DNA of 64,000 bases from Pseudomonas arsenicoxydans. GTDB taxonomy: Bacteria > Pseudomonadota > Gammaproteobacteria > Pseudomonadales > Pseudomonadaceae. This document shows, piece by piece, positions 36,882 to 46,274 of the stretch. The position numbers were made by a program, and so were the translations under genes. Numbering within the stretch: the stretch's first letter is position 1; each line of letters begins with the position of its first letter. Below the pieces are notes generated by a model, which had not been told where the DNA came from, made no database searches, and saw nothing but the letters and a program-made list of their open reading frames with translations. The stretch is from assembly GCF_006438915.1 (NCBI RefSeq), contig NZ_RCZE01000001.1, forward strand, positions 1 through 64,000. The letters run 5' to 3'.

Positions 36882-38837
36882 ATGAGAACCCGATTTCGCC
36901 TGTCTGGCGCGGCGCTCCCCGGCGTCGGCCTGGCAGGGCTGCTGCAACTGTGCGCGGTCGACGGCGTGCAGGCCGAGGAATTCAGTGTGCTGAACAATTC
37001 GGTCACCGGTTCATTCGACAGCACCTTGTCCTATGGCCGCTTGTGGCGGGTCCAGGGCCGGGACAAGAACAACGACGACATCAACACCAACGACGGCAAT
37101 CGCAACTTCGACACCGGGCTGGTTTCCGAGGTGTACAAGATCACCTCGGAGCTGGAGGCCAACTATCAGAACTACGGGATGTTCATGCGCGGCACCGCGT
37201 TCTATGACACCCAACTGATGGACAAGCGCAACGATTACTACCGCAACAACAACCCTTCGCAACCGAGCCAGAGCTACCCGCAGGACGACCACTTCACTGC
37301 TCAGACCCGCGATATCGCCGGCAGTCGGGTGGAGATGCTCGACGCTTACCTCTATGGCAACTGGGACGTCGCGCAGATGCCGGTCACGGCCCGTATCGGA
37401 CGCCAGGTGTTCAACTGGGGCGAGGGGATTTTCTACCGTGGCGGGATCAACACCACCAACCCGGTGGACGCGTCCAAGTACCGTTTGCCCGGTGCCGAAG
37501 TCAAGGAAGTGCTGGTGCCGGTGGAGGCGCTGAGCTTCAACATCGGCCTGACCGACACCCTGACCATGGAGAGCTTTTACCAGACCAACTGGAAGGAAAC
37601 CCGGATCGACCCGGTCGGTACTTACTACTCGCAATCGGACCTGTTCGCCGACGGCGGCAACACCGGTTACAACAACTTTACCGATACTGCGCTGGACACT
37701 CCGGTCCCTGGCTTCGGCAACGTGATCGGCCTGTACAGTGCGCTGGGTAACAACCCGTTGCTCAACCAGGCATTGAGCACCACTGGCCTTTATGCCAACG
37801 GGGTCACTCCGACCTTCGGCAATATCGTCAAGGTCGCTTCGGTCGGCAAGGATTACAACGCGCGCAACGACGGCCAGTTCGGTTTCGCTTTCCGCTACAT
37901 TGCGGAACAACTCAACAGCACCGAGTTCGGCTTGTACATGGTCAATTACCACGCCAAGGAACCGACCGTTTCCGCCGACCTGGGCGGGTATAAGGGGGTC
38001 GACATCAACGCGCTGACCAACCTGTTGTCCGGGGTGGCTGGCAGTCAGGCCGGCGAACTGGCCAACGGCCTGACGACCATTGATGTGCTGGGCAGTATTC
38101 AGGCGCATCGTCGCTACGCTGAAGACATCCGCATGTACGGCTTCAGTTTCAACACCACCCTGGGCCAGGCGTCGGTGTTTGGTGAAGTGGCCTATCGGCC
38201 GAACCTGCCCATCGGCGTTGCCGCCACCAACGACCTGATCGGCGACCTGGCCAATGGCGCAGCTGCCGTAGCGTCCGGCAAGACCATCAACATTGGCGGG
38301 CAGATGGTCACGCTCGACAGTCAGATCAATAACGCCGAGCGGGTGGAAGCGTTCAACACCTCGCTGGGCAGCATCTACAACTTTGGTCCGAGCCTGTCGT
38401 TCGACTCGATGTTTGGTGTGTTCGAACTGGCCTCCGAGCATTTGCGCGGTAGCAGCCTGCAATACACCGCGTACGACGGCAGTACTCGTTACTACGCGGG
38501 CACCGGTAACTATTCCTATGTGTCGGGCGGCGATCGCGCCGACCAGGTCAACCGCAACTCCTACAGCTACACCGCGATGTTGAACGGTACATGGAACGAC
38601 GTGTATGCCGGGGTCAACGTCTCGCCCTATGTCGTCTACAAGGACGACTTCAACGGCAACAGTTATCAGGCGGGCAACACCATCGAGGGCCGCAAGGCCT
38701 ACACCCTGGGGATCAAGGCCAATTACCAGAACAAGCTGGAGGCCGAGTTGCAATACACCGAGTTCTACGGCGGCGGGCAGGACAACGGCCTGCGTGATCG
38801 CGACAACGTCGGCTTCAACCTCAAGTACTTCCTTTAA
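36882..38837 (+). CDS. DUF1302 outer-membrane beta-barrel protein
   Basis: A 651-residue exported protein with signal peptide (cleavage near VQA-EE) and alternating aromatic strands ending in the C-terminal NLKYFL, the usual end of a beta-barrel. DUF1302 proteins are outer-membrane proteins often paired with DUF1329, near lipid or steroid catabolism genes. AGAGGAA precedes the ATG. It may serve uptake of a hydrophobic substrate (inference). Confidence 0.88.
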   Translation: MRTRFRLSGAALPGVGLAGLLQLCAVDGVQAEEFSVLNNSVTGSFDSTLSYGRLWRVQGRDKNNDDINTNDGNRNFDTGLVSEVYKITSELEANYQNYGMFMRGTAFYDTQLMDKRNDYYRNNNPSQPSQSYPQDDHFTAQTRDIAGSRVEMLDAYLYGNWDVAQMPVTARIGRQVFNWGEGIFYRGGINTTNPVDASKYRLPGAEVKEVLVPVEALSFNIGLTDTLTMESFYQTNWKETRIDPVGTYYSQSDLFADGGNTGYNNFTDTALDTPVPGFGNVIGLYSALGNNPLLNQALSTTGLYANGVTPTFGNIVKVASVGKDYNARNDGQFGFAFRYIAEQLNSTEFGLYMVNYHAKEPTVSADLGGYKGVDINALTNLLSGVAGSQAGELANGLTTIDVLGSIQAHRRYAEDIRMYGFSFNTTLGQASVFGEVAYRPNLPIGVAATNDLIGDLANGAAAVASGKTINIGGQMVTLDSQINNAERVEAFNTSLGSIYNFGPSLSFDSMFGVFELASEHLRGSSLQYTAYDGSTRYYAGTGNYSYVSGGDRADQVNRNSYSYTAMLNGTWNDVYAGVNVSPYVVYKDDFNGNSYQAGNTIEGRKAYTLGIKANYQNKLEAELQYTEFYGGGQDNGLRDRDNVGFNLKYFL

Positions 38838-38856
38838 GTGCTACACGCAAACCAAG

Positions 38857-38946
38857 TGTGGGAGCGGGCTTGCTCGCGAAAGCGGTGTATCAGGCGACAT
38901 CTGTGCTGGATGTGCCGCCCTCTTCGCGAGCAAGCCCGCTCCCACA
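38857..38946. repeat. REP pair between DUF1302 and DUF1329 genes
   Basis: Arms 38857-38880 and 38923-38946 (24 bp, GTGGGAGCGGGCTTGCTCGCGAA core) as an inverted pair. Confidence 0.94.
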
Positions 38947-38999
38947 TTGGATCTTCTGTGTCTTGCAGACCGCAGCAGGATTTATTTCGGAGAACGATC

Positions 39000-40373
39000 A
39001 TGTTTCACACGTCTCGCCTGACCAAAACCACGCTGGCGCTAATCCTGAGCCTGGCCGCCGGCAGCACGCTGGCCGCCATCTCGCCCCAGCAAGCCGAGCA
39101 ATTGAAAACCACCCTGACACCGCTGGGCGCCGAGCGTGCCGGCAACGCCGCCGGGACCATTCCGGCCTGGGCCGGCGGCATCACCCAGGCGCCGGCCGGC
39201 TACAAACCGGGTCAACACCACCCGGACCCGTACGCGGCGGACAAGCCGCAGTTCACCATCACCAAGGCCAACCTTGAGCAGTACAAGGCCCACCTCAGCC
39301 CCGGCCAGATCGCACTGTTCAACAGCTACCCCGACACCTTCCAGATGCCGGTCTATCCCTCTCGCCGGTCGGGCTCGGCGCCGCAATGGCTGTATGACAA
39401 CACCTTCAAGAATGCGACCTCGGCCAAACTGCTCGAGGGCGGCAGCGGGTTTGCCGATGCCTATGGCGGCGTGCCGTTCCCGGTGCCCAAGGACGGGATC
39501 GAGGTGCTGTGGAACCACATCACCCGTTATCGCGGGATCTATGTGGTGCGGCGTGCTTCCGAAGCGCCGGTACAGCGCAACGGCAGCTTCGCGCTCGTGA
39601 CCTCGCAGCAGGAAGGGCTCTTCAACTATTACCGCCCCGGTGGGCAGTTCGCCGACCTGAAAAACATCCTGTTCTACTACCTGGCGTTCGTGAAGAGCCC
39701 GGCCCGGCTGGCCGGCGGTGCGGCGTTGATTCACGAGACCCTGGACCAGCTCAAGGACCCGCGTCAGGCCTGGGTCTACGACGCCGGCCAACGCCGTGTG
39801 CGCCGCGCGCCGAACCTGGCGTATGACACGCCGATCGCTTCATCCGACGGCCTGCGCACGGCCGACGATACCGACCTGTTCAACGGCTCGCCAGACCGCT
39901 ACGACTGGACGCTCAAGGGCAAGCAAGAGGTCTACATCCCGTACAACAACTACAAAGTCGGCAGCCCTGACGTGAAGTACGCGCAGTTGCTCACACCGGG
40001 CCACCTCAACCCGCAATTCACCCGTTATGAGCTGCATCGGGTCTGGGTGGTCGAAGGCACGCTCAAGCCGGGCTCGCGGCATATTTATTCCAAGCGGGTG
40101 CTGTTTCTCGACGAGGACAGTTGGGGCGCTGCACTGGTGGATCAATATGACGGGCGAGGGGAGTTGTGGCGGGTGTCGATGGCCTACCTGAAAAACTTCT
40201 ACGACCTGCCCACCACCTGGAGTGCGCTGGACGTTTTCCATGACTTGCAGGCGCGTCGTTACTACGTGCAGAACCTGGACAACGAAGAACCCGCCACCGT
40301 GGACTTCGCCCAACCGGTGCCGGAAGACGCGTATTTCATGCCGTCGGCATTGCGTCAACGCGGGACTCGGTGA
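39000..40373 (+). CDS. DUF1329 outer-membrane-associated protein
   Basis: A 457-residue exported protein: signal peptide (LALILSLAAGSTLAA) followed by the DUF1329 pattern (LTPLGAERAGNAAGTIPAW near residue 40, NPQFTRYELHRVWVVEGTLK, RHIYSKRVLFLDEDSW). It adopts a LolA/LolB-like fold in the family, so a lipid-carrying role together with the DUF1302 barrel is plausible. ATG 39000 has GGAGAA upstream; earlier in-frame sequence is REP-derived and excluded. Confidence 0.9.
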   Translation: MFHTSRLTKTTLALILSLAAGSTLAAISPQQAEQLKTTLTPLGAERAGNAAGTIPAWAGGITQAPAGYKPGQHHPDPYAADKPQFTITKANLEQYKAHLSPGQIALFNSYPDTFQMPVYPSRRSGSAPQWLYDNTFKNATSAKLLEGGSGFADAYGGVPFPVPKDGIEVLWNHITRYRGIYVVRRASEAPVQRNGSFALVTSQQEGLFNYYRPGGQFADLKNILFYYLAFVKSPARLAGGAALIHETLDQLKDPRQAWVYDAGQRRVRRAPNLAYDTPIASSDGLRTADDTDLFNGSPDRYDWTLKGKQEVYIPYNNYKVGSPDVKYAQLLTPGHLNPQFTRYELHRVWVVEGTLKPGSRHIYSKRVLFLDEDSWGAALVDQYDGRGELWRVSMAYLKNFYDLPTTWSALDVFHDLQARRYYVQNLDNEEPATVDFAQPVPEDAYFMPSALRQRGTR

Positions 40374-40426
40374 GGGGAGCAAACTGCGCAAAAGTGGCGA
40401 GGGCAGCGCTCTTGTCACAACGCCGA

Positions 40427-40456
40427 TCACTCGGTCGGCACAACCTTACCCAACAT
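40427..40456 (-). pseudogene. Decayed 3' end of a DUF6124 gene
   Basis: Read on the minus strand, about nine codons end with MLGKVVPTE and a stop, matching the VLDKLVPTE end of DUF6124 copy A. The following ~25 nt (GTGATC..., GTGAC.AG.GCGCT) also match the sequence after copy A's stop. No further DUF6124 sequence precedes it, so it is a remnant. Short match, moderate confidence. Confidence 0.5.
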
Positions 40457-40516
40457 TCGAATAATGAAGAGTCATGGTAGCCTCATTGCTTCAACTGCCG
40501 TTAAATCGGAGGGCAT

Positions 40517-40729
40517 GTGGCAAGTTTGAGCATCAATAATATTGATCGTCAGCTCTATGAAGAACTGCGAGTAACGGCAGATATCAGAGGTCTTTCGATT
40601 GAAGATCTCGCGTGTCGGATTTTGACCAAAGCACTGGAGCAGAATAAATGTACTGACGGCTTGGGGACTCGAATCCATAAGCGGTTCAGCCTCGATGGTG
40701 GAGTAGAACTGGATCTGCCTTCTCGCTGA
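40517..40729 (+). CDS. FitA/VapB-like ribbon-helix-helix antitoxin (orphan)
   Basis: A 70-residue protein: a short beta strand and helices (LSINNIDRQLYEELRVTADIRG) typical of FitA-type RHH antitoxins, and the C-terminal GTRIHKRFSLDGGVELDLPSR that FitA-like antitoxins use to contact the PIN toxin. The start is taken as GTG 40517 behind CGGAGGG (spacing short). No PIN-domain gene follows; the next 160 bp hold only a REP pair. It is therefore an orphan or the toxin is lost. Confidence 0.75.
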   Translation: MASLSINNIDRQLYEELRVTADIRGLSIEDLACRILTKALEQNKCTDGLGTRIHKRFSLDGGVELDLPSR

Positions 40730-40785
40730 AGTTGGGTCGCAAGTTTCTCGGTTCGACACATCATCATTGGTGGTTATTCAGACCG

Positions 40786-40864
40786 CATTCGCGAGCAAGC
40801 CCGCTCCCACATTTGATCGTGGTACGACGCCGATCAAATGGGGGAGCGGGCTTGCTCGCGAATG
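40786..40864. repeat. REP pair after the orphan antitoxin
   Basis: Arms 40786-40819 and 40831-40864 (34 bp, one mismatch) around an 11-nt loop. Confidence 0.95.
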
Positions 40865-40891
40865 GTTCTTTCATTCACCGCAAAGTGAACG

Positions 40892-42811
40892 TCAAACGCG
40901 GAAGTGGCTGACCATCTGCTGCAATTGCCCCCCCAACCGCGCCAGTTCAACGCTCGACGCAGCGGTTTCGTCGCTGGCGGCGGCGGTCTGTTCGGACACG
41001 TCGCGCACGTTGATGATGCTGCGGCTGATCTCTTCGGCCACGGCGCTTTGCTGTTCGGCAGCGGCGGCGATCTGCTGGTTCATCGACTGGATGTTGGATA
41101 CCGTGCGGGTGATGTTTTCCAGGGACACGCCAGCCTTGCGGGTCAGGGCCACGCTGCTGTCGGTCAGGGTACGGCTGTTGTTCATCACCGCCGACACTTG
41201 TTGCGTGCCATTTTGCAGGGCGGCCACCAGGCCTTCGATTTCTTCGGTCGATTTCTGCGTGCGCTGGGCCAGGCCCCGCACTTCATCGGCGACCACCGCA
41301 AAACCACGACCGGCTTCACCGGCGCGCGCGGCTTCAATCGCGGCGTTGAGCGCCAGCAAGTTGGTCTGCTCGGCGACGGCCTTGATCACGTCCATCACGC
41401 TGCCAATCTTGTCGCTTTCCTGTTGCAGCACGCTCATGGCTTCGGTGGAACGCACCACTTCGCTGGCCAGACGCTCAATCTGGGCGATGGCTTCGTTGAC
41501 CACTTTGTCGCCTTCACGAGCTTCACCGTCTGCCGCGGCGGCGGCTTGCGAGGCTTGTTCGGCATTGCGCGCGACTTCCTGCACCGTGGCGGTCATCTCG
41601 TGCATGGCGGTGGCCACCTGATCGGTCTCGATCTTCTGGCTGTTCACCCCGGCGCTGGTTTGTTCGGTCACGGCCGACAGTTCTTCGGCGGCGCTGGCAA
41701 TTTGCGTGACGCCGTCGCGGATGCCGCTGATCAGGTCGCGCAGGGTCACGCCCATGCGCGCGATGCCTTGCTGCAACACACCGAGTTCGTCACGGCGCGT
41801 GACTTTGACGTCATGGGACAGGTCGCCGCTCGCGATGCGTTCAACCACGGCCAGGGTGTCGCGAATCGGGCCAGTGATTTGACGGGTGATGATCACGGCG
41901 GCAATCACGCCGACCAGCAACGCGAGCAAGATGCTGATCAATTGCAGGGTACGGGCCTGGGCGCTTTCGGCGTCGCGACGGTCGAGCTGGATCTGATACA
42001 GCTGATCGCTCAGGGTCACGATGGCGGCGCCTTGGTCGGTCATTTCCTTGCGCGCCTGCACCGCCTCGGTGTTGGCCGCTTTATACGACTGCAAGGCGCT
42101 GCGGTAGTTGACCAGCGCGGTTTCCAGCTGACGCAAGGCGTCTTGCTGAGTCTCGGCGAACTGCGCGTTGAGTGGTTTGAGGCTGGCAATCGCCGCGTCC
42201 AGTTGGCCGACGGCTTTTTGCTCGGTCTCGGCGTTGGGGGCGGCGGTGTAGCCGCGCACTTCGTAGCGGGCCAGGATGAACGCTTCCTTGGCGGCGGTAA
42301 TGGCCTGGAATTGTTCGAAGTGCTGATCGCTCAACGGCATTTGCTGCACGCGGCTGCTGATGGCCTCGATCAGTGTGTTGGCGGTTTCAGCATTGGCGCC
42401 CATGGTGTCGCGGGCGCTGTTGCCGGTGCGGTAGGCGCTGCGCATTTTGTTCAGCGAGGTCTGGTACGCCGCAATGAAGGTGCCTTGCTCTTTGAGTAGC
42501 TTGAGGTTTTCCGGGCTCTTGAATGTCGACAGCAACGCTTGTTGCTGAGCCGAGAAGGCGTCGAGGGTGGTCTGTACGTTCTGCGCGGCGGTTTCGTCGC
42601 CGTTGGTCAGCATGTATTGCAGGCGAACCACACGCAGCTTGGTCAGGCCGGCGTTGAGCTGGGTGATGTCGCTCATCCAGTTGCTGCGGTCAATCAGGCT
42701 GCCCAGGCTGGTCCAGCCGGTCAGGGCCAGGACGCAGGTCAATGCCAAAACCAGGCCGAATCCCAGGCCCAGTTTCATGTTCACGCTGATATTGCCGAGC
42801 CAGCTATTCAT
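40892..42811 (-). CDS. Methyl-accepting chemotaxis protein, HBM-like sensor
   Basis: A 639-residue chemoreceptor: helix 1 at about residues 13-33, a long helical periplasmic region (about 32-288), helix 2 at 289-309, HAMP, and a signalling domain with the conserved hairpin tip [28 protein letters not shown]. The ~257-residue helical sensor fits the helical-bimodular (HBM) class, whose members such as McpS detect TCA intermediates and other organic acids; that ligand is inference. No CheB/CheR pentapeptide at the end. Start ATG 42811 with GGAGGA; the upstream in-frame extension is rejected. Confidence 0.92.
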   Translation of the reverse strand: MNSWLGNISVNMKLGLGFGLVLALTCVLALTGWTSLGSLIDRSNWMSDITQLNAGLTKLRVVRLQYMLTNGDETAAQNVQTTLDAFSAQQQALLSTFKSPENLKLLKEQGTFIAAYQTSLNKMRSAYRTGNSARDTMGANAETANTLIEAISSRVQQMPLSDQHFEQFQAITAAKEAFILARYEVRGYTAAPNAETEQKAVGQLDAAIASLKPLNAQFAETQQDALRQLETALVNYRSALQSYKAANTEAVQARKEMTDQGAAIVTLSDQLYQIQLDRRDAESAQARTLQLISILLALLVGVIAAVIITRQITGPIRDTLAVVERIASGDLSHDVKVTRRDELGVLQQGIARMGVTLRDLISGIRDGVTQIASAAEELSAVTEQTSAGVNSQKIETDQVATAMHEMTATVQEVARNAEQASQAAAAADGEAREGDKVVNEAIAQIERLASEVVRSTEAMSVLQQESDKIGSVMDVIKAVAEQTNLLALNAAIEAARAGEAGRGFAVVADEVRGLAQRTQKSTEEIEGLVAALQNGTQQVSAVMNNSRTLTDSSVALTRKAGVSLENITRTVSNIQSMNQQIAAAAEQQSAVAEEISRSIINVRDVSEQTAAASDETAASSVELARLGGQLQQMVSHFRV

Positions 42812-43070
42812 CAATTCCTCCAGGAACGTTGCGCTTGTTGATCGTCGGTTGGCTGGAAGATTGTTGTTTTTGGGAGCCAGCAAGGTAGGTAGCAGGTCTG
42901 TATCGGCCGCATTCGCGGGAGCTGAAAGGATTTTGTAGGACACAATCTGTAACAAGACTTTGCGCGGCTTTTAAGCTTTTTTTCACATACGTTTCACTCG
43001 CTGCCTACGCTTGCCTCTTTAATCTCGGCGGATTTAATGAGCGCGGTACGTGCCGGCGAGGCGGCTTGAT

Positions 43071-43742
43071 GTGGAATTGAGACTGAATCTACTCGGGATA
43101 AAACGCTCAATCGATTTGAGCCGCTATGCCCGCTATCGCAATGCGGCGGTGGTGCTGGTGTCGGCACTGCTGGTGATTCCGTTGACGGTCTGGCTGTTGC
43201 AGCCCGCCGCGGTGCCGGACCTGGCCCATGGCAATGTTGCGGGTGCCAAGGCAATGACGGACGGATGGGCCAAGGGCGACATGATCGTGCTGGTGCGCCA
43301 TGTCGAACGTTGCGATCACTCTTCGGCCCCTTGCCTGGCGGGCGATGATGGCATCACCGAGCGTTCGCGCAGTGTTGCGGCCGGTGTCGGCGAGCAGTTT
43401 CAGCGCCTCGGGATGAGCAAGGCGGACGTTTACAACAGTCCGATCCTGCGTACTGTGCAGACTGCCAATTTCATGTTCAGCAAGGCAGCGGTCGGTGAAG
43501 ACTGGCTAATCAGTTGCAAGGGCACTATGTTGCGTGATGCCCTGGCGCACAAAGTGGCGGGCCGCAATCTGGTGCTGGTGACCCACAGCGAGTGCATGGC
43601 GCAACTTGAAAAAGACCTCAAGTTGCCGACCGCGACCCTGGGTTACGGCGCTTCATTGTTTATCTCCGCTCCAACACCGCAAACGACACACATGTTGGGT
43701 TTCATTGAAGCCTCCGACTGGCACACGGTAACTACCGAATGA
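43071..43742 (+). CDS. Membrane-anchored histidine phosphatase (Ais/PmrG-like)
   Basis: A protein of about 223 residues with one N-terminal membrane helix (AAVVLVSALLVIPLTVWLL) and a histidine phosphatase domain (VLVRHVERC with RHxxR, SPILRTVQTA and LVTHSE with the second His). Ais/PmrG in enteric bacteria removes phosphate from the LPS core heptose. The GTG at 43071 is chosen as start; another GTG lies at 43050. Next to a PAP2 phosphatase and a GT39-type transferase, which supports an envelope role. Confidence 0.72.
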   Translation: MELRLNLLGIKRSIDLSRYARYRNAAVVLVSALLVIPLTVWLLQPAAVPDLAHGNVAGAKAMTDGWAKGDMIVLVRHVERCDHSSAPCLAGDDGITERSRSVAAGVGEQFQRLGMSKADVYNSPILRTVQTANFMFSKAAVGEDWLISCKGTMLRDALAHKVAGRNLVLVTHSECMAQLEKDLKLPTATLGYGASLFISAPTPQTTHMLGFIEASDWHTVTTE

Positions 43743-43767
43743 TTTTTTCTCTGGATCAGGACACACA

Positions 43768-44631
43768 ATGCTGAATTTTTCCCGCCACCGCTTTTATTGG
43801 GTGAACTTCGGTATTGCGCTAGCCTGCGCGGCCGTGGTTTTCCTGATGTTCGACATGACCAAAATCGACATCTGGTTCAGCAACCTTCTTTTTGACCCGG
43901 TCACCCAGACCTTCCCGCTCGACAAGGTTCACCTCTTCGAGAAACTCACGCACAAGTGGGCACGGATCATTCCGAACTGGACTGCTGAAATCGCCTTGAT
44001 CGGCATGTTGCTGTCGTTTGTCTGGCCATTGGTCAATCCACAAAAGCGACCGCGTATCGGTCAGTTCCTGGAGCGGATCAAAGCCGCTCCGGTGCTGCGG
44101 TTTACCGCCGACCATCGCCGTGACTTTATCTTTGTGGTAGTGGCGTTTGCCGTGTGCACCGGCGTGATCCATTTCCTCAAGGCGCACACCAGCGTGTACT
44201 GCCCGATTGAAACGACCCTCTACGGTGGCAAGATTGCCCACATGGAGTGGTACAACAATTTCCAGCTGTTCAGGGAAGCCGGTGACGGTCGCTGCTGGCC
44301 GGGTGGGCATGCGTCGGGCGGTTTCACCATGCTCGCGCTGTACTTCGTTGCCCGTCGTTACCAGTGGCGCTTTTCCAAAGCGGTGTTGTGGTTCTCGTTG
44401 GTGCTGGGTTTTGTCTACGGCACCACGCGGGTCCTGCAAGGCTGGCACTACATGTCCCACACCTTCTGGGCCGGGATCTTCGTCTGGCTGGCGTGCTTGC
44501 TGACGGCCCTGGCGTTTTATGGTCGGGCCAGGCTGGACGTGCCCGTGCTGCAAAAGACCGGGCGTTCCAGTGTAGATGTGGTTACAGGATCACAAAGTAG
44601 TAAGCCTGTCGCCCCACCCTCATTGTCTTGA
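43768..44631 (+). CDS. PAP2-family membrane phosphatase (lipid phosphatase type)
   Basis: A 287-residue protein with membrane helices and a PAP2 core: PGGHASGGF (second motif) and TRVLQGWHYMSHTFWAG (third motif). The first motif is atypical, with CP in place of the usual RP (SVYCPIE), as in a group of LpxE/LpxT-related proteins. It may remove or transfer phosphate on lipid A or undecaprenyl phosphate. It follows the histidine phosphatase by 25 bp. Its end overlaps the convergent transferase by 50 bp. Confidence 0.82.
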   Translation: MLNFSRHRFYWVNFGIALACAAVVFLMFDMTKIDIWFSNLLFDPVTQTFPLDKVHLFEKLTHKWARIIPNWTAEIALIGMLLSFVWPLVNPQKRPRIGQFLERIKAAPVLRFTADHRRDFIFVVVAFAVCTGVIHFLKAHTSVYCPIETTLYGGKIAHMEWYNNFQLFREAGDGRCWPGGHASGGFTMLALYFVARRYQWRFSKAVLWFSLVLGFVYGTTRVLQGWHYMSHTFWAGIFVWLACLLTALAFYGRARLDVPVLQKTGRSSVDVVTGSQSSKPVAPPSLS

Positions 44632-46021
44632 GCACTTTCAACGGCGCGGCAGGTTCGGTATCACCGGACATGACCGCGACGTTGGACGCGGACGCTGCGA
44701 GAAACTCATGCAGTTGCGCGTCAGTGTCCAGGCCTTTGAGCCGGCGCTGGCTGTAGAACACACTGGCGCCGCCCATCCGCTCATTGGCCTGGAACAGGGC
44801 GACCTGTTGTCCGTTGGCCTGCATCGTCTGAATCTGCGTAGTCAGCGGCACAAAGGACAGCGTGCGATCGGCCAGCGGCATCGCCCACTGCGCGGCAGCC
44901 AGATAGCCGCCAATCACCACGGCGAACACGCCGATCACCCCCCCACGCCGATACCGTGCGATACGACCCAGCAGGGTTGTAGCGGTTTCACGGTCCTTCA
45001 GTTTTGCATACAGCACGCTCGCATATTCCGCCGCAATCACCGCTGCGGCCGGTGTCATCGACATCAGGTACACAGTGCGCTTGCTCGATGCCAACGTCAG
45101 CATGGCGAACTGCGCCACCAGCCACAGCGTGAAAAACAGCAAGTAACGGTTAGCCACCAGGCTTTTGCGGAAATGCCACAGCCCCAGGTACACCAGAATG
45201 TTCCACGGCAAAAATGCTTGTGGCAGCTTGGCCAGGTAGTAGTAGAACGGTTCGTAATGCCCGGCCTCGACGAACGACCCGCTGAAGCGTCCGACACTGT
45301 TGGTCAGCAGCACATCCGTCACGGCCTGCGCACCACTTTGCTGATAAAGCAGGGCGAGCCAGATCAGCAGCGGCACCAACCCCAGCAGCGTCAACAGTCC
45401 GGGGCGCAGCCAGGCCGCCAGGTTCAGGCGCTTGTCGATCAACGTGTCGGCCAACAGGTACGCGAAGATCACCACACCCGGCATCGCCAGGCCCAGCACG
45501 CCTTTGCTCAAGGTTGCGATGGCAATCCCTGTGCAAAACAGCAACGCGTTGCCGAGCGTCGACTGTCGTTGGCCTTGAAAGAACGCGAGCAACGCCATGC
45601 TCACGCCCAACGCCAGCAATGCATCTTCGCCGACGCCCCGCACATTGCTCCAGTAACTGGCCATGGTGGCGAGCAGGATGCCTGCCGTCCACGCGATTTC
45701 TTTGGGGCGGCCGAACTTGCGGAGCAGCGCGTAAAGAATCATCACGCTGAACAACCCGGCGAAGGCCGACGCCAGTCGCACTGCCCACGGTGTGCCGCCG
45801 AGCGCGCGGATCGCAGCGGCATCGAGCCATAAACTTAATGGGGGTTTTTCCAGAAACGGCTCGCCAAATAAACGGGGTGTCACCCAGTCGTTATCCAGGT
45901 GCATTTCCATGGCGATCCCGGCTACCCGGGCTTCGGTGGAACCTTGCAGTTGGTAATTGCCCAGCGCGAAGAAAAACAGCAAAGCGGCAAGCAGAAGCAG
46001 TGAAGCGGCGGGGCGGGACAT
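44582..46021 (-). CDS. ArnT-like glycosyltransferase (GT39/PMT family)
   Basis: A 479-residue polytopic membrane protein with the GT39/ArnT pattern near the start (GSTEARVAGIAMEM, then FLEKPPLSLWLDA) and many helices. ArnT-type enzymes transfer a sugar from undecaprenyl phosphate to lipid A. It is shorter than ArnT (about 550 residues) and lacks the arn operon, so the sugar is unknown. Convergent with the PAP2 gene. Confidence 0.84.
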   Translation of the reverse strand: MSRPAASLLLLAALLFFFALGNYQLQGSTEARVAGIAMEMHLDNDWVTPRLFGEPFLEKPPLSLWLDAAAIRALGGTPWAVRLASAFAGLFSVMILYALLRKFGRPKEIAWTAGILLATMASYWSNVRGVGEDALLALGVSMALLAFFQGQRQSTLGNALLFCTGIAIATLSKGVLGLAMPGVVIFAYLLADTLIDKRLNLAAWLRPGLLTLLGLVPLLIWLALLYQQSGAQAVTDVLLTNSVGRFSGSFVEAGHYEPFYYYLAKLPQAFLPWNILVYLGLWHFRKSLVANRYLLFFTLWLVAQFAMLTLASSKRTVYLMSMTPAAAVIAAEYASVLYAKLKDRETATTLLGRIARYRRGGVIGVFAVVIGGYLAAAQWAMPLADRTLSFVPLTTQIQTMQANGQQVALFQANERMGGASVFYSQRRLKGLDTDAQLHEFLAASASNVAVMSGDTEPAAPLKVLKTMRVGRQAYYFVIL

Positions 46022-46147
46022 GGACGTCGATGACCGGACAGGGAGCAGGGAGGCCGATCATAGGTAATGAGAGCTGAACGAAATGTGAACGGCGCGTAGT
46101 AATTGAGTTTTAGAAAACCCAACCCATTGGCGCCCTTTCTCGCAGGC

Positions 46148-46175
46148 AAAAAAAAGCCCGCGGGAGGGCGGGCAA
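46148..46175 (-). terminator. Terminator after the DUF2252 gene
   Basis: On the minus strand: GCCCGC / GCGGGC stem followed by a run of T. It lies about 100 bp after the DUF2252 stop. Confidence 0.85.
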
Positions 46176-46274
46176 ACCGTAGTTTCTTGAATGAGCGAGG
46201 GCAATGTACCGATTGTTGGGGCGCGATGGGGTGAAGAAAAGTTCATGTAGATGAGCGCCCGCGCGCCAGCGCCT

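Noticed and set aside
15679..41000. Dispersed GTGGGAGCGGGCTTGCTCGCGAA repeats as a CRISPR array
   Set aside because: They occur as single inverted pairs between genes, not as regular direct repeats with spacers; they are REP/REPIN elements.
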